64,000 nt of DNA from Parabacteroides sp. PF5-9 (GTDB lineage Bacteria > Bacteroidota > Bacteroidia > Bacteroidales > Tannerellaceae): contig NZ_JARXWG010000004.1 in assembly GCF_029893105.1 (NCBI RefSeq), positions 1 to 64,000 on the forward strand, given 5' to 3'. A program made the translations under genes and the position numbers. Within the stretch, counting starts at the first letter, position 1. Each line of letters begins with the position of its first letter. Of the stretch, positions 7,522 through 15,237 are shown one piece after another. The notes below the pieces were generated by a model. It did not search any database and was not told the DNA's origin. It saw nothing but the letters and a program-made list of their open reading frames with translations.

Positions 7522-10500
7522 ATGAAAAGGTTGACTTATCTTTTATTATGCTTTTTTATAAGCATAGGAGTCGCAACAGCCCAGACGACAAAAGTGACAG
7601 GTAGTGTTACTTCTGCCGATGATGGGGAACCTGTTATTGGAGCATCTATTGTAGTGAAAGGCACTACGGTAGGTACAGTTACAACATTCGATGGAACATT
7701 CTCTCTGGATGTCCCACAAAATGCCAGCACGTTAGTGATTTCCTATATCGGAATGATCGCGCAAGAATTGCCCGTCAGTCCGAATATGCGTGTCGTGTTA
7801 CGTTCGGATACACAAGCGCTGGACGAAGTGGTGGTGACTGCTATGGGAATTTCCCGCGAAAAGAAATCATTAGGATATGCTTTGCAGGAAGTTAAATCAG
7901 ACGAGATAACAAAGGCCGGACAAATGAATGTGGCAACATCTTTGTCGGGGAAAGTAGCCGGACTTCAAATCACCTCTCAAGGAGGTCAAGTTGGAGCTTC
8001 TGCAAATATAGTTATTCGTGGTAACTCTTCTTTTGGAAATAATGAACCTTTAATTGTTGTAGATGGAGTTCCTATTATCAATGATAATCCAACTGGAGCT
8101 ACTGCAAACTTAGGATCTGGATTGAATGATATCAACCCGAACGATATCGAATCTATTTCTGTGTTGAAAGGGGGGTCAGCTGCCCTTTATGGTATGCGTG
8201 CTGGTAATGGAGTTATCTTGATCACAACAAAACAAGGAAGAAAGGACAAAGGAGTAGTTGTTTCTTATGATGGAGATTTTACCTTTGATAAAGTATATGG
8301 TCTGCCTAAGTTTCAAGATAAATATGGACAGGGATATTATGGTTCAGAATTTGATTGGAAAAATGGACGATATAGCGACTTAAGCTATCAAGATTTCGCA
8401 TCACAACATGGTTATGGCTATGTGGATGGAAAAGGGAGTGGTGTAAATGATAATGCAGATGAATCATGGGGACCACGGTTAGATATTGGTTTGCAATTGC
8501 CTCAATTCAATAGTCCAGTTGTTGATGGAGTACGTCAAGCAACTCCATGGGTATCTAACCCGAACAATATCAAAGACTTTTTTGAAACAGGACATTCAAC
8601 AAGTCATACTATAGGTGTTTCTTCTACATCTGAAAATGCAGTAACTCGTGCTTCTATTTCTTACCGAAATCAAGAAGGAACGACTCCAAATACTGATCAA
8701 ACAAGATATGGAGCATCTATTAATTCGCAGTTTAAAATAAATAAGTATTTTGATTTTGATGTGTCTGCTAATTATATCCGTACAACCAGTGATAATTTAC
8801 CTGGTACAGGATATAATGCCACCAACGCTCTTCAGTCACTGATGCAGTGGTTTGGTCGCCAGGTTAACATGAAAGACCTAAAAAGCAACTGGGATCAGAG
8901 AGATGCTTCTGGACAATATACACATTATAATTGGCAGGGAGAATATGCCTCAAATCCGTATTGGATTTTGAATAAAAACACAACTCAACTGAAACGCGAT
9001 CGTGTATATGGAAAAGCATCTTTGTGGTATAAACCAACCGATTGGTTAAAATTTGAAGGACGTTTAGGTCTTGATCATAATAATAACAATCAGCTTTCAG
9101 TTAGATCATGGGATACTGACTATCCTCAAGGATATTTCCGTGATTTTAATCGTCGCACGACAGAGATTAATGCAGACTTCATTGCTTATTTTAATAAACA
9201 AGTAGAAGATTTCAACATCAACGCATTGGCTGGAGCTAATTACCGTGATTATGATTATCAAATCAGTGGAATAGGAGGAGATAATTTAACAGTTCCTGAA
9301 TTATATACGGTTGCAAATGTTATTGGTATGCCATATACACATATGGATCATCAACTTCGCCGTTCTAATTCAGTTTATGCAAATGCCTCTATTGGTTGGA
9401 AAAATCAATTGTATGTTGACGTTAGTGTTCGTAATGACTGGGATTCAACTATTGAAGATTCGTTCTTCTATCCATCATTTAGTGGTAGCTGGATTCTTAC
9501 TGAAACATTACCAAGCATAACCGATAGCGGTTGGTTAAATTTCATGAAAATACGTGGAGGTTGGGCGAAAATTGGTTCTGCCACAGTGCCTTACAGAAGC
9601 GGAAATTATTATGAGACTGAGACTTCTCCTAAATCTATGTTTGGAACAACGCTTTACAGAAATCCTACAGTTTATCCTCCTACAGGCTTACGTCCTGAAA
9701 TGGTGAAAACTTGGGAAGTTGGTGTGGAAGCAAGCTTTATTCAAAACCGTTTGCGTTTAGATGCTGCTTACTACCAAAAAACAACTACTGATCAGATTAT
9801 GGAAGCAAATATTGCCTCTCCAACAGGGTATACTTCAATGGTAATTAATGCTGGAGAAATCAGCAATAAAGGGCTGGAAGTTCAATTGACTGCAGACATA
9901 TTCAAAAACCCGAAAGGATTTAATTGGACAGCGACATTGAACTGGTCGAAAGACAAGAGCAAAATTATAGAACTTTATACTGATCCTGTTACTGGACAGT
10001 CTTTGGAAGCGTATAGATTCTATTTCAATGGATTTAATGCCAGTACATATGCAATGAAAGGTGAAACTTGGGGAAGTATTGTAGGAACAGGTTATACCTA
10101 TAATGATGATGGTTCTATTTTAGTTAAAGATGGTATGCCTGTCGCAAAATCATCACAGGTAGTAGGTGATGTGACTCCTGACTGGTTAGCTGGTTTGCAT
10201 AATGAATTTACTTATAAAGAGTGGACAGTTGGTTTCTTACTTGACTTCCGTAAAGGAGGTGATATTTATTCACTCTCTCAAGGATTTGGTTCTTACACAG
10301 GTATTTATGATTATACTGCTGCAGGCGATATTCGTGAAAATGGTGTGATTGTAGGTAAAAATGTATTAACAGATAAAGTCTTTAAAGATGCAGATGGAAA
10401 TATCAATGATGTAGTAGTAAATGCTGAAGACTTTTTCGGTAATTACTATTCAATTGTTGAAATGGCTGTTATGGACGGTTCTTACTTAAAATTGCGTGAA

Positions 10501-10734
10501 GCATATATTACATATACTTTCCCAAAATCTCTTTTGGCTAAGACTAAATATATTAGCGGAGCTCGTGTTTCTTTGATTGGAACAAATTTAGCTTTGTTGT
10601 GGACGCATAAGTCTAATCTGATCAATTTGGATCCGGAATCAACTCGTGCTTCAGGTAATGATGGTGTTGGTATGGAATCAAATTCCTATCCTCCTTCTCG
10701 TAGTATCGGACTTAAGGTAGGTCTTACATTCTAA
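7522..10734 (+). CDS. SusC-family TonB-dependent outer-membrane transporter
   Basis: A TonB-linked outer-membrane importer of about 1070 aa. ATG at 7522 is preferred over 7420 because it begins a clean signal peptide, MKRLTYLLLCFFISIGVATAQ; the 34 upstream codons look like leader. Order: signal peptide (1-21), carboxypeptidase-regulatory-like domain (about 22-105; GEPVIGASIVVKGT), TonB-box region (DEVVVTAMGISREKKSLGY), plug (about 120-235; IVIRGNSSFG, LIVVDGVPI, SISVLKGGSAALYGMRAGNGVILITTK), then a 22-strand-type barrel to the C-terminal Phe. The susD gene follows 31 bp after the stop. The substrate is unknown: no glycosidase, sulfatase or peptidase gene adjoins, and no SusR/ECF regulator is seen. 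Glycan or peptide import is likely by family. Confidence 0.93.
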   Translation: MKRLTYLLLCFFISIGVATAQTTKVTGSVTSADDGEPVIGASIVVKGTTVGTVTTFDGTFSLDVPQNASTLVISYIGMIAQELPVSPNMRVVLRSDTQALDEVVVTAMGISREKKSLGYALQEVKSDEITKAGQMNVATSLSGKVAGLQITSQGGQVGASANIVIRGNSSFGNNEPLIVVDGVPIINDNPTGATANLGSGLNDINPNDIESISVLKGGSAALYGMRAGNGVILITTKQGRKDKGVVVSYDGDFTFDKVYGLPKFQDKYGQGYYGSEFDWKNGRYSDLSYQDFASQHGYGYVDGKGSGVNDNADESWGPRLDIGLQLPQFNSPVVDGVRQATPWVSNPNNIKDFFETGHSTSHTIGVSSTSENAVTRASISYRNQEGTTPNTDQTRYGASINSQFKINKYFDFDVSANYIRTTSDNLPGTGYNATNALQSLMQWFGRQVNMKDLKSNWDQRDASGQYTHYNWQGEYASNPYWILNKNTTQLKRDRVYGKASLWYKPTDWLKFEGRLGLDHNNNNQLSVRSWDTDYPQGYFRDFNRRTTEINADFIAYFNKQVEDFNINALAGANYRDYDYQISGIGGDNLTVPELYTVANVIGMPYTHMDHQLRRSNSVYANASIGWKNQLYVDVSVRNDWDSTIEDSFFYPSFSGSWILTETLPSITDSGWLNFMKIRGGWAKIGSATVPYRSGNYYETETSPKSMFGTTLYRNPTVYPPTGLRPEMVKTWEVGVEASFIQNRLRLDAAYYQKTTTDQIMEANIASPTGYTSMVINAGEISNKGLEVQLTADIFKNPKGFNWTATLNWSKDKSKIIELYTDPVTGQSLEAYRFYFNGFNASTYAMKGETWGSIVGTGYTYNDDGSILVKDGMPVAKSSQVVGDVTPDWLAGLHNEFTYKEWTVGFLLDFRKGGDIYSLSQGFGSYTGIYDYTAAGDIRENGVIVGKNVLTDKVFKDADGNINDVVVNAEDFFGNYYSIVEMAVMDGSYLKLREAYITYTFPKSLLAKTKYISGARVSLIGTNLALLWTHKSNLINLDPESTRASGNDGVGMESNSYPPSRSIGLKVGLTF

Positions 10735-10765
10735 CTAATGTCTAATGATAAAGAAAGTATTACAT

Positions 10766-12277
10766 ATGAAAAAATATATATTTAAAGCAGTTGTAGCACT
10801 GACTATATGTACATCCGTGCTAATTTCAGGCTGTACCGATTCTTTTGATGATATCAACAAAGATCCGGACAGGCCTGCTGAAGTTCCGACTGAGAACTTG
10901 TTTGCTTGGTGCCTATGGCACATCTCTTACCGTTTTTATGATCGTTGGTATATGCTGGATGAGCCTGCCAGTTTTGCAGGTTATGTCGCTAAAATGAGTT
11001 ATATCGACGAAGCAAGGTATCAATTCCGTCCAAATATCCAAGACAATAGTATTAACTATACATACCGTGCTTTAAATAACTTGCGAAACGTTCAACGGGA
11101 TGGAGAAGAAAACAGTCTTAGCAATTTTACTTATGCTGCAAAAATCTTGGAAGTGAAGGTTATGCAAATGGCAACAGATCGCTGGCGTGACATCCCTTAT
11201 TCTGATGCAGTTAAACTGCCGGAGGGGGTAGTTGCTCCGACATATGACAAGCAAGAAGATATCTATCCAGCTTTACTTGCACTTGCAAAAGAAGTTGCTG
11301 ATGGTTTAGCTGAAGGTGGCGAAGGTGATATTAGTTCCGGAGATCTTTTATTTCATGGCGACATGAAAAAATGGCAAAAATTCTGTAACTCATTACGTCT
11401 GCGTATGGCTATTCGTATCTCAGAGGTTAGTCCGGCATTAGCTAAACAAACCGTAGAAGAGATTTTGGGTAACCCGGGTAAATATCCGGTTATGGAAACG
11501 AATAGTGACAATGCGTTTTTCTGGTGGGATGGAGATGACTCTAATGTATATGAACCTATAGGAAATGCTTACCGTACTCGTAAAACGGAATTTTGTGCAC
11601 CTGATTTATTAGTTGATCATATGTTGGATCGTGAAGACCCACGTATTAGTGTCTATTTTACACCTACTCCAAGTAGTTCTATTGAAGGTGACCCAGATTA
11701 TAATGATGGGAAACCTTTATATAGAGGATATATCATTGGTGCAGGATCGAATCCAGCTGCAAAGAATTATTCTGTTTGGGGATATAGATATGGTCAAGAC
11801 TTAGGAGGTTTTTCTCCTTATATGCGTGCCGCTGAAGTTTACTTCCATATAGCAGAAGCTGCTATGTTAGGTTATAACACAGGAGGTATTTCTGCAGAGG
11901 ATGCTTATACAAAAGCTCTCTCTCTTTCTTTAGAGGAAAATGAAGTTGATGCTGCTGATGCTGCGGCTTACATTGCTGGAGCAGGTAAATTTGCAGGAAC
12001 AAAACAGCAGATCTGGTATGAGGAATGGGTAGCATTGTTTAAACAAGGTATGGAAGGTTGGTCATTATATCGTCGTACAGGCGTTCCAGAAAACCATTAT
12101 ATCGCTCCTGGACGTGCCACTAAATATTCCGAACACAATGTACCTCCTTTCCGTTCACCTTATCCGGATACAGAACGGAATTTGAACGGTGCAAACAATG
12201 CCCCATTTAATGCAGAAGTTGTAGATGATTTTTGGGGTAAACAAATGTGGTGGGATACTCGTACAGGCGTTTATTGA
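10766..12277 (+). CDS. SusD/RagB-family surface lipoprotein
   Basis: Substrate-binding lid of the neighbouring SusC transporter, anchored on the cell surface. The ATG at 10766 is chosen over 10745 because it starts a standard lipoprotein signal (MKKYIFKAV, lipobox LISGC with Cys at about residue 23). Asp residues after the Cys (CTDSFDD) resemble a Bacteroidetes surface-export signal. The mature part is alpha-helical and TPR-like, as in the SusD-like_2 / RagB group (DDINKDPDRP near the start; YFHIAEAAMLG and LFKQGMEGWSLYRRTG late in the chain). About 503 aa is usual. It shares a transcript with susC and ends at a strong terminator. Ligand not predictable. Confidence 0.9.
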   Translation: MKKYIFKAVVALTICTSVLISGCTDSFDDINKDPDRPAEVPTENLFAWCLWHISYRFYDRWYMLDEPASFAGYVAKMSYIDEARYQFRPNIQDNSINYTYRALNNLRNVQRDGEENSLSNFTYAAKILEVKVMQMATDRWRDIPYSDAVKLPEGVVAPTYDKQEDIYPALLALAKEVADGLAEGGEGDISSGDLLFHGDMKKWQKFCNSLRLRMAIRISEVSPALAKQTVEEILGNPGKYPVMETNSDNAFFWWDGDDSNVYEPIGNAYRTRKTEFCAPDLLVDHMLDREDPRISVYFTPTPSSSIEGDPDYNDGKPLYRGYIIGAGSNPAAKNYSVWGYRYGQDLGGFSPYMRAAEVYFHIAEAAMLGYNTGGISAEDAYTKALSLSLEENEVDAADAAAYIAGAGKFAGTKQQIWYEEWVALFKQGMEGWSLYRRTGVPENHYIAPGRATKYSEHNVPPFRSPYPDTERNLNGANNAPFNAEVVDDFWGKQMWWDTRTGVY

Positions 12278-12329
12278 TTGATTAGTCAAATAAAAGTATA
12301 AACAAGTACTGTATTACTTCTGAAACATT

Positions 12330-12376
12330 GAGGGTGTGTCAATATCTTAATCTTAGTATTGACGCACCCTCTTTTT
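12330..12376 (+). terminator. Terminator after the susC/susD pair
   Basis: Long hairpin GAGGGTGTGTCAATA / TATTGACGCACCCTC with one G-T pair, followed by TTTTT. Confidence 0.92.
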
Positions 12377-12502
12377 ATATTCGCCTATCTCGCAAACGAT
12401 ATTCGCCTCAATGAGGATTGATCAATAAAGATCTCATCCAACTAAATTGAGGTCTTAAATCAAAATATACGCAGCTTTATCAAGCGGCCTACTAGAATCA
12501 AA

Positions 12503-13180
12503 CTATTCTATGACCGGATATTTCCGCTTGGCTTCTGCGCGTGAACAGGCATTAAAATGCCACCATTCATAGAGTATCGTTGTGAAACCAGCCTGTCGCA
12601 TGATTTGACGAAGAAACCGGCGGTTATCATATTCGTGGGAGGTTATTTGGCCTGATTGCAGAAGTTCTTCTTCTTTATTGATATGTGCCTCGGGACCAAA
12701 ATGATCGATAGCCGAACCCATAGGTAAAGCAACGCCATCTTTATCTACAATGGAGACATCGACAGCCATACCGTAATTATGAAGTCCCCCTCCGTTTGCT
12801 GGGTTACTGACATAATTCGTTTTACTGGTTCCTTTGACCAAATTCCACATCTGCTGTTGTACCGACATGGGGCGGGCAGCGTCATAGACAATAATTGAGT
12901 GATCAGGGAATTTTTCTTTTAATAGTTTTTGCGCTTTTAGAAGTTTTTCTGCTGCTTCCGGCCGCAGCCAGATCTTTGTTAAACCGGTATAAACCGCTTT
13001 TCCGAAGATATTATCCGGATAGGCATACATCATATGTAGGTGAATGGTCGGATCTTTCTGCAACACATCCACATATCCTCTCTCCTCTAAAATACGATCC
13101 CATTGTTGCCCGTACAGCTGATGTGAGAAAAGGAGAACTAAAACAACTAAACAATACCGCAATCGATTCATATTACGCAT
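12503..13180 (-). CDS. Secreted D-Ala-D-Ala dipeptidase (VanX/DdpX-like, M15D)
   Basis: A zinc D,D-dipeptidase that would cleave free D-Ala-D-Ala. A hydrophobic N terminus (YCLVVLVLLFSHQLYG) predicts export. Metal and catalytic motifs are present: DAARPMSVQ, the block LHNYGMAVDVS (His and Asp ligands) and EWWHF near the end (catalytic Glu, His ligand). Three starts are possible: TTG 13183, ATG 13180, and ATG 13171 just after the murI stop. The first two overlap murI, so it is probably co-transcribed and coupled. With murI upstream and no VanH/VanA genes near, a role in peptidoglycan turnover is inferred, not vancomycin resistance. Confidence 0.88.
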   Translation of the reverse strand: MRNMNRLRYCLVVLVLLFSHQLYGQQWDRILEERGYVDVLQKDPTIHLHMMYAYPDNIFGKAVYTGLTKIWLRPEAAEKLLKAQKLLKEKFPDHSIIVYDAARPMSVQQQMWNLVKGTSKTNYVSNPANGGGLHNYGMAVDVSIVDKDGVALPMGSAIDHFGPEAHINKEEELLQSGQITSHEYDNRRFLRQIMRQAGFTTILYEWWHFNACSRAEAKRKYPVIE

Positions 13181-14018
13181 CAATGGTTATTTGTTCTACA
13201 TGAATTGGCTCATCAAGAAAAACTGAAGCGGCATCCGAGAACTTCTCGGCTGATTCAGTCGTCAGAAAACGGCAACTGCCTGTATGGGTCAACCTGTTTT
13301 CCATTTCCGGGTGACGTAACAGATAATCTTTTAAACGATCTGCCACATATTCACCTTGTGATATTAATTTGACCTGTTCAGGTATATATTTTTTTATTTT
13401 ATCCAGCAGTAAGGGGTAATGGGTACAAGCTAAAATCAAGGTGTCGATATCAGCATCTTGCGTAAAAAGCCGATCCAGGTGTTTACGGATAAAATAATCG
13501 GCGCCGGGTGAGTCGTATTCCCGGTTTTCCACTAATGGCACCCACATCGGACAAGCTTCCTCTGTCACCTGTATGTGCGGAAACATTTTTGCCACCTCAA
13601 TGGTATACGATTCCGACGAAATCGTTCCGCTCGTTCCTAACACACCTATATGTTTGGATCGGCTGAGTTGATCCAATACTTCCACGGTCGGACGGATGAC
13701 CCCCAAAACCCGGTTGAATGGATTGAGATGGGGGAGATCTCTCATTTGTATCGTGCGCAGCGCTTTGGCAGAAGCCGTATTACAGGCCAGGATTACTAAC
13801 GGACATCCCTCTTGGAAAAGATGAAAAACGGCTTGTCGTGTAAATTTATAAACAACCTCAAACGAGCGATTCCCATATGGAGAACGAGCATTATCACCCA
13901 GATAGATATAATCGTATGCAGGCATTTGTTCACGAATTTTTTCAAAAACGGTTAATCCGCCATATCCCGAATCAAAGATACCGATAGGTGCCACTTTATG
14001 TTTGTTTCGCTTATCCAT
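13173..14018 (-). CDS. murI: Glutamate racemase
   Basis: Makes D-glutamate for peptidoglycan in the cytoplasm. The 281 aa carry both catalytic cysteines, in LACNTASAKAL and LACTHYPLL, plus the N-terminal FDSGYGGLTV and YLGDNARSPYG blocks. It lies downstream of the ompH genes, as in other Bacteroidales, and its 3' end overlaps the dipeptidase gene by a few bases. Nothing unusual. Confidence 0.96.
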   Translation of the reverse strand: MDKRNKHKVAPIGIFDSGYGGLTVFEKIREQMPAYDYIYLGDNARSPYGNRSFEVVYKFTRQAVFHLFQEGCPLVILACNTASAKALRTIQMRDLPHLNPFNRVLGVIRPTVEVLDQLSRSKHIGVLGTSGTISSESYTIEVAKMFPHIQVTEEACPMWVPLVENREYDSPGADYFIRKHLDRLFTQDADIDTLILACTHYPLLLDKIKKYIPEQVKLISQGEYVADRLKDYLLRHPEMENRLTHTGSCRFLTTESAEKFSDAASVFLDEPIHVEQITIDA

Positions 14019-14079
14019 ATATATAACAAAGGATGTCTTTATCTAAAGACATCCTTACATTTTATATATTTACTTTCGA

Positions 14080-14580
14080 TTAAATACCAAGTTTTGTTTT
14101 TACAAATGAGGTTGCGTCAATTGCACTGCTAGGGTTGACATAAAGGAAAACTTGCGGATCAAAAATGTAAGTATATCCTTTTTCTTCACCTACCTGCTTG
14201 ATGGCATTCATCACCTTCTGCTGAATCGGCTGCAATAATTCCTGTTGTTTTTTAGGAACTTCCTGTTGAGCTTGCTGATATAGATTCTGGATACGAGTTT
14301 CGATATCCTGCACTTCCTGCATTCTTCTCAAACGGATGTTTTCTGTCAAAGAATCCTGTTGAGCAATGAAGTCGGAATATTTCTTATTATACTCTTCCTG
14401 CATTCTTTCGAGTTCTTTCCGGTATTCTTCATTAAAATCCGTTAACTTTTTCTCCACTTCGTCCATTTCAGGCATCGCATTGTAGAGCTCAGAGACATTT
14501 ACATATGCAAGCTTGATATCCTGAGCAAAAAGCCCTAATGGCAACATTGCAACCAATAAAATAATCAGTTTCTTCATCAT
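14080..14580 (-). CDS. OmpH/Skp-family periplasmic chaperone, copy 2
   Basis: A 166-aa Skp-like protein that would hold unfolded outer-membrane proteins on their way to BamA. Signal peptide MMKKLIILLVAMLPLGLFAQ, then a short beta start (IKLAYVNVSELYNAMPEM), a long charged coiled coil (about 45-115) and a beta end (GYTYIFDPQVFLYVNPS). This is the family order. The second of two tandem ompH genes behind bamA. A possible own -7 box, TACATTTG, lies at 14631-14638 on the minus strand, inside the short gap to copy 1. Confidence 0.9.
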   Translation of the reverse strand: MMKKLIILLVAMLPLGLFAQDIKLAYVNVSELYNAMPEMDEVEKKLTDFNEEYRKELERMQEEYNKKYSDFIAQQDSLTENIRLRRMQEVQDIETRIQNLYQQAQQEVPKKQQELLQPIQQKVMNAIKQVGEEKGYTYIFDPQVFLYVNPSSAIDATSFVKTKLGI

Positions 14581-14643
14581 TTATCTATTATTTGTTATAA
14601 AATTCGTTTTACTTTTCTGTCAAAAGTGCACAAATGTAAACAA

Positions 14644-15159
14644 TTATTTTGAATATCCCAGTTTTGTAAGCACTTCATTACTAATGTCTATCCGGGGAGA
14701 TGCAAAAATAATACTCATTGCCGAAGCGCGATCCAAGATCAATTGATACCCTTTATCGTCGGAAATCTCTTTGACAGCATTATAAATCTCATCCTGAATT
14801 GGCTTCATCAGACTTTCACGACGTTTATATAATTCTCCTTCCGGACCAAAGTATTGGCGCTTTACATCCTGCGCTTCCTGTTCTTTTTTGATGATCTCCT
14901 CTTCCCGTTTCGATTTCATCTCTGCAGACAAAAACACCAAGTCGCTTTGATAACTTTTATACATGGTCTGAGCCTCCTGTTGAATCGCCTCTACCTCATT
15001 TTGCCATCTTTGCGACAATTGGCTGAGTTGTTCATTGGTCATTTCATAAGCCGGAATATTTTTTAAAATATATTCCATGTCTATCAATGCAAACTTTTGC
15101 GCTGTTCCTGCAAAAGTGCATAATACCATCAGACTGCATAATGTGATAAATCTTTTCAT
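14644..15159 (-). CDS. OmpH/Skp-family periplasmic chaperone, copy 1
   Basis: A 171-aa paralogue of the next gene with the same layout: signal peptide (MKRFITLCSLMVLCTFAGTAQ), FALIDMEYILKNIPAYEM, a coiled coil rich in Glu, Gln and Lys (about 50-125), and the beta end GYQLILDRASAMSIIFASP. Tandem ompH genes next to bamA are standard in Bacteroidetes. A -7 box TATATTTG at 15192-15199 (minus) could give it a promoter separate from bamA. Confidence 0.9.
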   Translation of the reverse strand: MKRFITLCSLMVLCTFAGTAQKFALIDMEYILKNIPAYEMTNEQLSQLSQRWQNEVEAIQQEAQTMYKSYQSDLVFLSAEMKSKREEEIIKKEQEAQDVKRQYFGPEGELYKRRESLMKPIQDEIYNAVKEISDDKGYQLILDRASAMSIIFASPRIDISNEVLTKLGYSK

Positions 15160-15237
15160 ACGCTTTATGTTTAAATTCTATCTTATGACTACAAATATAA
15201 GTCAGGGTTTAGTAGTATGACTCTAATTTACGTTAAT

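Noticed and set aside
12503-13180. VanX-like dipeptidase as a vancomycin-resistance gene
   Set aside because: No vanH, ligase or vanRS genes nearby; the protein has an export signal and lies in a peptidoglycan operon with murI, so a wall-turnover role is more likely.
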